Of a stretch of 38,136 bases of DNA, positions 1-8,311 are shown piece by piece. Each line of letters begins with the position of its first letter. The first letter of the stretch is position 1. Below the pieces are notes generated by a model, which had not been told where the DNA came from, made no database searches, and saw only the letters and a list, made by a program, of their open reading frames with translations. This DNA comes from an uncultured Clostridia bacterium (GTDB taxonomy: Bacteria > Bacillota > Clostridia > UBA1381). Location of the stretch: NCBI GenBank assembly GCA_934487205.1, contig CAKSRS010000019.1:1-38136 (forward strand). Reading direction: 5' to 3'. A program made the translations under genes and the position numbers.

Positions 1-2
1 TA

Positions 3-536
3 AGAATCGAAAATCTTATTCACGGCGGCGGACAGGAACGCGGCAAACGTGCTGCAACGGAAAATGTTGCCGGAATGGAGGGTCTTGCAAAGGCTCTTGA
101 AATTGCCAATGAAAATTTAGAGAAGAACACGGCGCATATGCGTGCAATGCGCGATCGTCTGATAGCGGGTATCGAAAAGGAAATACCGTATTGCCGCTTA
201 AACGGCCCGAAGGACGAAACAAGACTTTGTAACAATGTTAATTTCTCATTTAAATATATAGAAGGCGAATCAATACTGATGCTGCTTGATATGAACGGTA
301 TTGCCGCATCGAGCGGAAGTGCCTGTGCGTCCGGCTCGCTTGACCCGTCGCATGTGCTTCTTGCCATAGGCTTGCCGCATGAAATCGCGCACGGCTCACT
401 GAGACTGAGCGTGGGAGAAGATACAACGGAAGAAGAAGTGGACTATGTTCTCGGAGTTCTGCCGGGAATTATCAACCGTCTGCGAATGATGTCGCCGCTG
501 TATGAAGAAGTTTTGAACCTTAAAAAGGAGGATTGA
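3..536 (+). CDS. iscS: Cysteine desulfurase (NifS/IscS type), C-terminal part
   Basis: The reading frame is open to the left edge, so the start lies outside the window. The product is a PLP-dependent cysteine desulfurase that takes sulfur from cysteine and hands it to the scaffold encoded next door. Near the left edge the frame reads GGGQERGKRAATENVAG, the conserved GGGQE-R-GTENVAG segment of the family. The active-site loop SSGSACASG carries the catalytic cysteine that holds the persulfide, followed by the usual DPSHVL segment. About 177 residues are visible, roughly the last 45% of a typical protein. The stop is 5 bases before the iscU start, as in an iscS-iscU operon. The family is certain; whether to call it NifS or IscS is convention. 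Confidence 0.95.
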   Translation, partial: RIENLIHGGGQERGKRAATENVAGMEGLAKALEIANENLEKNTAHMRAMRDRLIAGIEKEIPYCRLNGPKDETRLCNNVNFSFKYIEGESILMLLDMNGIAASSGSACASGSLDPSHVLLAIGLPHEIAHGSLRLSVGEDTTEEEVDYVLGVLPGIINRLRMMSPLYEEVLNLKKED

Positions 537-541
537 TTTAT

Positions 542-973
542 ATGTATTCAGAAAAAGTTATGGACCATTTTGCAAATCCGCGTAATGTCGGCGAAATTGA
601 AAATGCCAATGCTGTCGGACAGGTGGGTAATCCTAAGTGCGGCGATATTATGAAGATTTACATGGATATTGACGACAATGACGTTATCCGCGATGTTAAA
701 TTCAAGACATTCGGCTGCGGTGCGGCGATTGCCACAAGCTCCATGGCAACGGAAATGGTAAAGGGTAAGACTGTTGACGAAGCTTTAAAACTCACCAATA
801 AGGCTGTTATGGAAGCTTTGGACGGACTTCCGCCCGAAAAAATCCACTGTTCCGTTTTGGCGGAAGAAGCAATTAAGTCAGCAATTGACAATTATCGCGG
901 TGCAGATAATACCGATATTCATGCAGGTTGCACATCGGACTGTACATGCTGCCCAAAAGCTCACCATGAATAA
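542..973 (+). CDS. iscU: Fe-S cluster assembly scaffold IscU/NifU-like
   Basis: This scaffold receives sulfur from the upstream desulfurase and iron, and builds Fe-S clusters for transfer to apoproteins. The canonical ligands are visible: C33 and D35 in PKCGD, C59 in FGCG and C103 in IHCSVL. I chose ATG 542 because AGGAGG at 526-531 sits 10 bases upstream. An in-frame TTG at 533 is too close to that site. The product has 143 residues. It ends in an unusual cysteine-rich tail with C130, C134, C136 and C137, beyond the core fold. A terminator follows, so iscS-iscU ends a transcription unit here. Confidence 0.95.
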   Translation: MYSEKVMDHFANPRNVGEIENANAVGQVGNPKCGDIMKIYMDIDDNDVIRDVKFKTFGCGAAIATSSMATEMVKGKTVDEALKLTNKAVMEALDGLPPEKIHCSVLAEEAIKSAIDNYRGADNTDIHAGCTSDCTCCPKAHHE

Positions 974-1010
974 TTGTTAAAATTTATACATTATTTACAG
1001 CTTTTTTTAT

Positions 1011-1050
1011 GGCTGCGGCGAAGTAAGTAAATTTTGCCGCAGCTCTTTTA
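1011..1050 (+). terminator. Intrinsic terminator after iscU
   Basis: GCTGCGGC (1012-1019) pairs with GCCGCAGC (1036-1043), followed by a T-rich run. It separates iscS-iscU from the acpP promoter. Confidence 0.8.
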
Positions 1051-1070
1051 TATAAATTATAAAAAAACTA

Positions 1071-1099
1071 TTGCAAAAGACAAAATACTGTTATATAAT
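1071..1099 (+). promoter_or_regulatory. Sigma-A-type promoter for acpP operon
   Basis: TTGCAA (1071-1076) and a perfect TATAAT (1094-1099) are separated by 17 bases, 47 bases before the acpP start. It probably drives the acpP-rnc-radical SAM-smc-esterase-ftsY run, which has no other clear promoter. Confidence 0.75.
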
Positions 1100-1145
1100 A
1101 AAAAATGGCAATTTATGCAAAACATAGAATATGGAGGAAAAAAAC

Positions 1146-1382
1146 ATGGTATTTGACAGTGTAAAGAAGATTATTGAGGAACAGCTTGGTGTAGATGAAA
1201 GCGAAATCAGACTTAATTCGGCATTTGTAGAGGATCTTGGTGCAGACTCGCTTGATGTTGTTGAATTAATCATGGCTTTTGAATCGGAATTTGATATGGA
1301 AATCCCCGATGAAGACGTTGAAGGCATTGAGACTGTTGATGATGCTGTGAATTATATTAAGGAACATAAGGATATGGATTAA
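1146..1382 (+). CDS. acpP: Acyl carrier protein
   Basis: Small acidic carrier of growing acyl chains in fatty acid synthesis, 78 residues as is usual for the family. The phosphopantetheine attachment serine is S35 in GADSLDVVEL. ATG 1146 was chosen because GGAGG (1133-1137) lies 8 bases upstream; an earlier in-frame ATG at 1131 overlaps that site. The gene sits directly before rnc, an order common in Firmicutes. Confidence 0.96.
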   Translation: MVFDSVKKIIEEQLGVDESEIRLNSAFVEDLGADSLDVVELIMAFESEFDMEIPDEDVEGIETVDDAVNYIKEHKDMD

Positions 1383-1394
1383 TTGGTGAGAAAA

Positions 1395-2060
1395 ATGACA
1401 GAGTTTGAGAAAAGAATCGGTTACGAATTTCATAACCCGCAATATCTTGATAATGCGCTGACGCACAGCTCATATGCGAATGAACATGTGAGACTGCCGG
1501 ATAATGAACGTATGGAATTTTTGGGCGATGCGGTTTTAAGCCTTATTGTGAGTGAAAATCTTTTTAAGAATCACCGTGGTGACAGCGAGGGCGACCTCAG
1601 TAAAATCCGTGCGGCGCTTGTATGTGAGCAGGGACTTTTTGAGCTGTCGAAAAAAATCGGTCTTGCAAAAGAGATTAAGCTCGGGCACGGAGAAGAAATG
1701 ACAGGCGGCAGAGAACGGCCGTCGGTGGTTTCCGACGCATTTGAGGCACTGCTTGCCGCGATTTTTCTTGACTCGGATTTTATAACCGCAAAAAAATGGC
1801 TCCTCGGTCTTATGGACATGGAACTTGCGCAAACTGTTCCGGAAAGTCTCGGCGACTATAAAAGCGCACTGCAGGAGCATACGCAAAAGGGGTCGCACGG
1901 GAAGGTTTCGTATAAAATAATAGGCGAAAGCGGCCCGGATCATGCAAAACACTTTGAATGTGCGGTTTATGTCGACGGCAAAATTAAAGCCAAAGGCAGC
2001 GGCAACAGCAAAAAGGACGCGGAACAAGATGCGGCAAAAAATGCCCTTGCAAAGCTATGA
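1395..2060 (+). CDS. rnc: Ribonuclease III
   Basis: Double-strand-specific endoribonuclease that processes rRNA precursors and other structured RNAs. The signature ERMEFLGDAVL (E38-L48) carries metal-binding E41 and D45. A second acidic set lies in SDAFEALLAAIFLD. A double-stranded RNA-binding domain occupies roughly the last 70 residues and ends in KKDAEQDAAKNALAKL. The start is uncertain: ATG 1395 has GGTGAG just upstream, while GTG 1386 and TTG 1383 are in frame and would add 3 or 4 residues. The stop overlaps the next start by four bases (ATGA), suggesting translational coupling. Confidence 0.95.
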   Translation: MTEFEKRIGYEFHNPQYLDNALTHSSYANEHVRLPDNERMEFLGDAVLSLIVSENLFKNHRGDSEGDLSKIRAALVCEQGLFELSKKIGLAKEIKLGHGEEMTGGRERPSVVSDAFEALLAAIFLDSDFITAKKWLLGLMDMELAQTVPESLGDYKSALQEHTQKGSHGKVSYKIIGESGPDHAKHFECAVYVDGKIKAKGSGNSKKDAEQDAAKNALAKL

Positions 2061-3064
2061 GATATTATAATATTCCTATATTCGTCCCGCATGAAGGGTG
2101 CCCGTATAACTGTATTTTTTGCAATCAAAAAAGAATAACGGGTGAGGATACTTCGGTAACCGGTGCGGATATTGTGCGCATTATTGATGAGCATCTCGCA
2201 ACGCTGCCCAAAACCGACCGATATATTGAGGCTGCGTTTTTCGGAGGAAGTTTCACGGGTATATCGGCAGAAAAACAGGAAGAGTTTTTGTCAATCGTGC
2301 AAAAATACAAATCGGCGGGGAAAATTGACGGGATAAGAATGTCAACACGCCCCGATTATATTGATGATGAAATAATCGACCGATTGAAAAAATACGGTGT
2401 TACAACCGTGGAACTCGGCGTGCAATCCATGGACAGCGAGGTTTTGCGGCTGTCGACGCGAGGACACACATCGGGGGACGTGGAAAGGGCGGCAGAAATG
2501 ATTAAAGCTGCCGGAATACATCTGGGACTTCAGATGATGACCGGGCTGCCGGGGGATACGCCGGAAAAATCAATTGAAACCGCACGCCGGATTATTGCGT
2601 TAAAACCGGATTGCGTTCGTATTTATCCCACACTCGTCGTGCGTGATACGCCGCTTGAAACAATGTATAAAAACGGAAAATATACCCCGCAGACGCTTGA
2701 CGAGGCTGTGCGGCTTTGTAAAAAGCTGCTGCTGATGTTTGATGCGGCAAAAGTTGATGTAATTCGCGTTGCGCTTGTCACAACCGATGAAATTTCGGAA
2801 AAAGGGGCGGTGGTTGCCGGCCCGTTTCACAGCGCGTTTCGCGAACTTTGCGAAAGTGAGATTTATTTCGATAAAATGTGTGACGTGCTGGATAATCAGC
2901 TTGTTTCGGAATTTTACGTAAATCCGCGCGAAGTTTCGAAAGCAATCGGAAATAAACGCAGAAACATCAATAAAATTAAAGCGAAATACAACATCGACAT
3001 AAAAATCAAACCCATGAACGGAATAGAAAAAGGAAGGCTTTTTGCCCGGAAGGATGAGAAATAA
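2057..3064 (+). CDS. Radical SAM protein, Elp3-like without acetyltransferase domain
   Basis: The N-terminus carries the radical SAM cysteine motif C15-x3-C19-x2-C22 (CPYNCIFC), which binds the 4Fe-4S cluster that cleaves S-adenosylmethionine. Typical barrel motifs follow, such as FFGGSFTG and GLQMMTGLPGDTPE. At 335 residues it resembles the radical SAM half of Elp3-type proteins but lacks the C-terminal GNAT domain. The substrate cannot be read from sequence; the family suggests RNA modification. It overlaps rnc by 4 bases and ends just before the smc TTG start. The position between rnc and smc is seen in other Clostridia as far as I recall. Confidence 0.88.
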   Translation: MRYYNIPIFVPHEGCPYNCIFCNQKRITGEDTSVTGADIVRIIDEHLATLPKTDRYIEAAFFGGSFTGISAEKQEEFLSIVQKYKSAGKIDGIRMSTRPDYIDDEIIDRLKKYGVTTVELGVQSMDSEVLRLSTRGHTSGDVERAAEMIKAAGIHLGLQMMTGLPGDTPEKSIETARRIIALKPDCVRIYPTLVVRDTPLETMYKNGKYTPQTLDEAVRLCKKLLLMFDAAKVDVIRVALVTTDEISEKGAVVAGPFHSAFRELCESEIYFDKMCDVLDNQLVSEFYVNPREVSKAIGNKRRNINKIKAKYNIDIKIKPMNGIEKGRLFARKDEK

Positions 3065-6000
3065 TTGTACCTTAAAAGGATAGAAATTCAAGGCTTTAAA
3101 TCATTTGCGGATAAAACCGTACTTGATTTTGAAAACGGAATAACAGGTGTAGTTGGCCCGAACGGCAGCGGAAAGAGTAATATTTCCGATGCAATTCGCT
3201 GGGTTATGGGTGAAATGAGCGCCAAAACGTTGCGCGGTTCAAATATGCAGGACGTTATTTTTAACGGAACGCAGACAAGAAAGCCGCTTAACTTCGCCGA
3301 GGTAAGTCTTGTCCTTGATAATTCGGACAGGCTTTTTCCGATTGAATTTGACGAAGTTATGGTTACAAGACGGGTATTCCGGTCGGGTGAAAGCGTATAT
3401 CAGATAAATAAGGCAAACTGTCGTTTAAAAGATGTTCAGGAATTATTTATGGACACAGGTCTCGGCAGAGACGGGTATTCCATGATAGGACAGGGGAATG
3501 TATCGCAAATTTTATCAACCAAGGCAGAAGACAGACGCAGCTTTTTTGAAGGTGCGGCGGGTGTGTCAAAATATAAGCACCGCAAGGAAGAAGCGGAGCG
3601 CAAACTTGTATCGGTAAATGAAAATCTTGTGCGTATAAATGATATAACGCTCGAGCTGGAGTCGCAGCTTAAACCACTTGAAAATCAATCGAAAAAAGCG
3701 AGAGAATACCTTGTGCTTTATGAGGAGTACAAGGGTCTTGACGTGTCGCTTATTTTGCTTACAGCAGAAAAGGGAAAACTGCAGCTTGCGGAAGTGCATA
3801 AACAGCTTACCGACGTCACGGCGGAAATTGACGCACTGAAATCGCAAGCCGATGAATTTGAACTGCACATGGCGGATTTGTACGCAGAAAATGAGAAGAA
3901 GGACGAGGAACAGACCGCAACAAACAATGCCCTTATCGAAAACGAGGGCGTAATAGCAAAGAAAGAAAACGAAATAACCCTTTCGGAAAATAATATTGAA
4001 AACAGCAAGTCTCTTTTTGAACGAATTGATAAAGAGATTGAAAATATACAGAAAAATACAGAATTAAAGAAACAGCAAATTGAGGACGCCGAAAACAGAA
4101 TTTCCGAGCTTGAATCGGAAAGCAGAAAACTTACCGAGTCATTCGGCGACATAGAAAAAGACAACAGCGCGATTTACGAAGAACTAGAGGCGTGCCGCCG
4201 CAAGATTGATGCATTAAATAAAGAAATAATGGAAAAATCGGGCGAGATATCGGCAAATAAGGCTAAAATTGACGGTATGGAAGCTTTGCGCGCAAGTCAT
4301 TTGGAGCGCAAGGCGGCTGTTGAAGCAGAGATGCTTGCAAATGAAAAGGGGCGGGAAAACATTGCCCGCGAATTGGAAGAAAATAAAGAAAAACTCACGG
4401 CGCTTTCGGAAAAACTTGCCGCGATGCGTGCAAGAATTGAACGCCAACAGACGGCATACGACGCATTGACCACGGAAATAGGCAGACTAAACGGCGAAAT
4501 ATCCGACAAGCAAGTGGAGTTTAATTCGAAGAACTCGAAAAAACGCATGCTTGAAAGCATGGAAAATGAATATGAGGGTTATGCGCGCAGCGTAAAGGCT
4601 GTCCTTAAAGCACCGGAGCTGAAAAAACATGCAATTTACGGCACGCTTTCGGGGCTTATATCGGTTGACAAGAAATATGTCGCCGCAATTGAGGTAGCTT
4701 TGGGCGGCGCATTGCAGAACATTGTTGTTGAGGACGAAGAAGACGCAAAAGCGGCAATTGCTTTTCTGCGTGAGAGCAGACAAGGCAGAGCGACCTTCCT
4801 TCCGGTTTCGTCGGTAAAGGGCAGACGTCTCGATAATGAAGGCGAAATACGCAAATGCGGCGGATTTGTCGGCATTGCCGCAGATATCGTGCGCTGCGAT
4901 AAAAAATACACGGGCATAATCGACAGCTTGCTTGCACGGACGGTTGTGGTCGAAAATATAGATGACGGCATCGCGCTGTCAAGAAAATACGGTTATCGTT
5001 TCAAAACTGTTACGTTGTCGGGCGATGTGCTTAATGCCGGCGGCTCAATGAGCGGCGGCAGCGGCGGAAAGACGGGCGGATTTTTGTCGCGTGCGAGCGA
5101 TATAAAATCGCTTGCCGGGGAGATTTCGAAATTGTCGGTCGACATTGAGCGTTTAAAAGAAGAACTTGCATCGAAAAACTCCGACCGCGATAACGCAAAA
5201 ATGCAGCTTGACACATATAATCCGATGGCGCGTGAGTACGAAAATGACATACTTGTTCTGGAAAATTCAACAAAACATCTGACGGCGTCGCTTGAAAACG
5301 GCGAAAACGGCGGAAAAGCTTTTTCCGACGAGATTGCGCAGCTTGAAAATTCTCTTGCCGTGTCTGCAGATGAGATAGCAAGCCTGATAAGCGGAATAAG
5401 AACCGATGAAAATTCGGTTGCCGACATGAAACAACAGGCGGAAAATCTTGCGGAACAATGTGCGGAAATCGAGCGCCGCAAGGAAAACAAAGCCAAAGAA
5501 ATTATGGACGAGACGGTGCGTCTGCGTTCAATTGAAAAAGATATTGCATCGGCGCGCCAAACAATCGCGGATTTGCAAAACGGAATTGCGGAAAATGAAC
5601 AATCCGTTTCACAAAAGACCGAAGATAAGCATAATATTTCAGTGCGGAACAAAGAGCTTGCCGAAGAAATTGAGATAAAAAAGACCGAAATTCTTGATAT
5701 CAAAGCGACTTCGGAGCAAATTAAGGAACGCCTTTCCGAAATAGAAAAGGAAAAATCGCAGGTAATGGAAAAGCTCAAGGGTATGCAAAACTCAAATAAA
5801 GAGCTTACCGACAGGCTGATTATGCTGCAGCAGGAATTGTCGCGTGTAGAAAACAAAGAAACAAAGCTGACAATGGAGCGTGACACGATGATATCGCGCC
5901 TTTGGGACGATTACGAGCTGACTCTCGAATCGGCAGAGGATTCAAGGCAGGATATCGAAAACGAAAAAGAGGCGACGGCGCGCGCGGCTCAATTACGCTC

Positions 6001-6631
6001 GAAAATAAAGTCATTGGGCAGCGTCAACATCGATTCGATAGAAGAATACAAAAACGTCCGCGACAGATTTGAATTTTTATCGGAGCAAAAGACAGACCTT
6101 GAAAAATCGAAAGATAATCTCGGCAAGGTGATAAACTCAATGCAGGAACTTATTGAGGAACACTTTGAAAAGCAGTTTGCCGAGATAAACAAAAGTTTTG
6201 AGCATGTATTCCGCGAGCTTTTTGGCGGCGGACGCGGAAGGCTGTATCTTTCCGAGCCGGACAATGTACTGGAAAGCGGAATTGAGATTGAGGTTCAGCT
6301 CCCGGGAAAAAGTTTGCAGAACATCAATCTGTATTCGGGCGGAGAAAAGTCATTTATCGCCATAGCGCTGCTGTTTGCGATTTTGGAGGTTAAACCGACG
6401 CCGTTCTGCATCTTGGACGAAATCGATGCCGCGCTTGATGATGTAAATGTTTCACGATTTGCCACATACTTGAAAAATTATCTTGAGGATACGCAGTTCA
6501 TCGTTATTACGCACAGGCGCGGTACGATGGAGGCGGCGAATGTGCTGTACGGCGTAACCATGCAGGAAAAGGGCGTAACAAAAATGCTCAGTCTTGCGAT
6601 TGATGAAGTAGATGAAAGTCTTATAAAATAA
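3065..6631 (+). CDS. smc: Chromosome partition protein SMC
   Basis: Core ATPase of the SMC-ScpAB condensin, which compacts and segregates chromosomes. The 1188 residues match the family length. Walker A is GPNGSGKSN (31-39). Long coiled coils follow on both sides of a hinge around the middle (AIYGTLSGLI to GGSMSGGSGG). The ABC signature is SGGEKS (from residue 1091) and Walker B is FCILDEIDAALDD. The TTG start at 3065 is chosen because AGGATGAG lies 6 bases upstream and the protein then begins MYLKRIEIQGFKSFAD, as SMCs do. The signature is preceded by NLY rather than the more usual LL and lacks the common ALTA stretch. Confidence 0.97.
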   Translation: MYLKRIEIQGFKSFADKTVLDFENGITGVVGPNGSGKSNISDAIRWVMGEMSAKTLRGSNMQDVIFNGTQTRKPLNFAEVSLVLDNSDRLFPIEFDEVMVTRRVFRSGESVYQINKANCRLKDVQELFMDTGLGRDGYSMIGQGNVSQILSTKAEDRRSFFEGAAGVSKYKHRKEEAERKLVSVNENLVRINDITLELESQLKPLENQSKKAREYLVLYEEYKGLDVSLILLTAEKGKLQLAEVHKQLTDVTAEIDALKSQADEFELHMADLYAENEKKDEEQTATNNALIENEGVIAKKENEITLSENNIENSKSLFERIDKEIENIQKNTELKKQQIEDAENRISELESESRKLTESFGDIEKDNSAIYEELEACRRKIDALNKEIMEKSGEISANKAKIDGMEALRASHLERKAAVEAEMLANEKGRENIARELEENKEKLTALSEKLAAMRARIERQQTAYDALTTEIGRLNGEISDKQVEFNSKNSKKRMLESMENEYEGYARSVKAVLKAPELKKHAIYGTLSGLISVDKKYVAAIEVALGGALQNIVVEDEEDAKAAIAFLRESRQGRATFLPVSSVKGRRLDNEGEIRKCGGFVGIAADIVRCDKKYTGIIDSLLARTVVVENIDDGIALSRKYGYRFKTVTLSGDVLNAGGSMSGGSGGKTGGFLSRASDIKSLAGEISKLSVDIERLKEELASKNSDRDNAKMQLDTYNPMAREYENDILVLENSTKHLTASLENGENGGKAFSDEIAQLENSLAVSADEIASLISGIRTDENSVADMKQQAENLAEQCAEIERRKENKAKEIMDETVRLRSIEKDIASARQTIADLQNGIAENEQSVSQKTEDKHNISVRNKELAEEIEIKKTEILDIKATSEQIKERLSEIEKEKSQVMEKLKGMQNSNKELTDRLIMLQQELSRVENKETKLTMERDTMISRLWDDYELTLESAEDSRQDIENEKEATARAAQLRSKIKSLGSVNIDSIEEYKNVRDRFEFLSEQKTDLEKSKDNLGKVINSMQELIEEHFEKQFAEINKSFEHVFRELFGGGRGRLYLSEPDNVLESGIEIEVQLPGKSLQNINLYSGGEKSFIAIALLFAILEVKPTPFCILDEIDAALDDVNVSRFATYLKNYLEDTQFIVITHRRGTMEAANVLYGVTMQEKGVTKMLSLAIDEVDESLIK

Positions 6632-6650
6632 ATTGGAAGGAATGACATAA

Positions 6651-7319
6651 ATGGAAATAAAACAATTTGAAAAGCTGACATATTTATTGAAATTTCCCAA
6701 AGACTATAAAGAGGGAGAAAAATATCCGGTAATCTTCTTTTTACACGGTGCGGGCGGCAGGGGAGATGATATTGAAATACTTAAAACCAATCCATTTTTC
6801 AGTATCACAAATAAGTATGAAGATTTTCCGTTTATAGTAGCGGCGCCGCAATGCTGCACAAATACGTGGTTTGACGCATTTGAAACGTTAAAAAGGCTTA
6901 CTCTTGCGATATATAATTCGGATTTTACCGACCGCAGACATTTTTACGCAATGGGGGCAAGCATGGGCGGTTATGCAACATGGCAGCTTGCAATGAGCAT
7001 GCCGGATTTATTCGCTGCAATCGTGCCGATATGCGGCGGCGGAATGTACTGGAACGGCGGAAGGCTTGTAAATGTTCCGGTATGGGCATTTCACGGCGCA
7101 AAGGATAACTGCGTTTTCCCGGAAGAAAGCCAAAGAATGGTCGACGCAATAAATAACTGCGGCGGAAATGCCAAGCTGACGCTTTATCCCGATAACGCGC
7201 ATGACGCGTGGGGCGATACATACAAAAACCGAGATGTTTTCGAATGGCTTTTGTCTAATGAAAATACAAACGAAAAGCAGATAGAAGATTATTACAAAGA
7301 CAGTAAAATTTATGGATAA
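6651..7319 (+). CDS. Alpha/beta-hydrolase (esterase, dienelactone hydrolase/PHB depolymerase-like)
   Basis: Probable cytoplasmic carboxylesterase of 222 residues with no signal peptide. The oxyanion segment is FFLHGAGGRGDD. The nucleophile is S104 in GASMGG, the acid is probably D152 in HGAKDN, and the histidine is H184 in DNAHDAW. Together these form a complete catalytic triad in the expected order. Substrate unknown. It lies between smc and ftsY with gaps of 19 and 11 bases, so it is probably cotranscribed with them. No functional link to chromosome segregation or protein targeting is apparent. Confidence 0.85.
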   Translation: MEIKQFEKLTYLLKFPKDYKEGEKYPVIFFLHGAGGRGDDIEILKTNPFFSITNKYEDFPFIVAAPQCCTNTWFDAFETLKRLTLAIYNSDFTDRRHFYAMGASMGGYATWQLAMSMPDLFAAIVPICGGGMYWNGGRLVNVPVWAFHGAKDNCVFPEESQRMVDAINNCGGNAKLTLYPDNAHDAWGDTYKNRDVFEWLLSNENTNEKQIEDYYKDSKIYG

Positions 7320-7330
7320 GGTGAAATTGA

Positions 7331-8245
7331 ATGGGATTTTTTGAAAAACTCAAAAGCGGACTCAACAAAACCCGCGAATCATTTACCGATAAGGTAAATG
7401 ACGTTTTTAAGGTTTTCGTTAAAGTTGATGAAGAATTTTTTGAAGAACTTTTGGAGGCGCTCATTATGGCTGATATGGGCGTTGAAACATCGGAATATAT
7501 AATTGAAAAACTGCGTGATAATGTAAAGAAAAAACACATATCCGATGCAGAGGACGTGAAGGAAGAACTTAAAAACGTAATAAGCGAAATTCTCACCGAA
7601 AACGACTGCACGATGAAACTTGAAACAAAGCCATCGGTAATTCTTGTGATAGGGGTAAACGGCGTAGGCAAAACCACGAGCATAGGAAAAATGGCGGCAT
7701 ATTATAAATCGCAGGGCAAAAAGGTACTTCTTGGCGCGGCGGACACATTCCGTGCGGCGGCGATTGACCAGCTGGATATCTGGGCAAAGCGCGTAGGCTG
7801 CGATATCATAAAGCATCAGGAAAATTCAGACCCGGCGGCGGTGGTTTTTGACGCATGCCGTGCGGCTGCGGCACGCGGTAGCGATATTCTTATCTGTGAT
7901 ACGGCGGGCAGACTGCATAATAAATCGAATTTAATGGCGGAACTTAACAAAATCGGCAGAGTAATTGACCGTGAACTCCCGGACGCAGACAAAGAAATTT
8001 TAATAGTCCTTGACGCAACTACCGGACAAAATGCCGTTTCTCAGGCGAAGCTTTTTGCCGAAACCGCGGACATTTCCGGCATTGTTCTGACAAAGCTTGA
8101 CGGCACGGCAAAAGGCGGAATTGTTGTTTCCATATCAAAAGAACAGAACATACCGGTAAAGTTTGTCGGTGTGGGTGAAGGTATTGATGACTTGCAGCAG
8201 TTTAATGCGGACGATTTTGCAAAAGCATTGTTTGCAGACGTATAA
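7331..8245 (+). CDS. ftsY: Signal recognition particle receptor FtsY
   Basis: GTPase that docks the signal recognition particle with its nascent chain at the membrane translocon. A helical N domain (about residues 1-95) is followed by the G domain. Visible motifs are the P-loop GVNGVGKT (108-115), DTFRAAAIDQL, DTAGRLHNKSNLM, the specificity motif TKLDGTAKGG and the closing GVGEGIDDLQ-F. At 304 residues it is the short form without the acidic A domain found in E. coli. It ends the acpP-to-ftsY run. Confidence 0.97.
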   Translation: MGFFEKLKSGLNKTRESFTDKVNDVFKVFVKVDEEFFEELLEALIMADMGVETSEYIIEKLRDNVKKKHISDAEDVKEELKNVISEILTENDCTMKLETKPSVILVIGVNGVGKTTSIGKMAAYYKSQGKKVLLGAADTFRAAAIDQLDIWAKRVGCDIIKHQENSDPAAVVFDACRAAAARGSDILICDTAGRLHNKSNLMAELNKIGRVIDRELPDADKEILIVLDATTGQNAVSQAKLFAETADISGIVLTKLDGTAKGGIVVSISKEQNIPVKFVGVGEGIDDLQQFNADDFAKALFADV

Positions 8246-8250
8246 AAATA

Positions 8251-8279
8251 TTGACTTTTTTGTCAATTTATGATAAAAT
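8251..8279 (+). promoter_or_regulatory. Promoter for hom-thrB-lysC
   Basis: TTGACT (8251-8256) and TAAAAT (8274-8279) with a 17-base spacer lie 32 bases before the hom start. The 66-base gap after ftsY holds no leader peptide or riboswitch that I can see. Confidence 0.7.
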
Positions 8280-8311
8280 ATAAAATTATTTAACTTAGGA
8301 GGGATCTCATT

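Noticed and set aside
4993..5886. 297-codon minus-strand ORF inside smc
   Set aside because: Serine- and phenylalanine-rich mirror of the coiled-coil coding strand; no ribosome site and the SMC frame is complete.
8246..8311. Threonine attenuator or riboswitch before hom
   Set aside because: The leader is only about 30 bases after the predicted start and has no Thr/Ile-rich peptide or extended folding.
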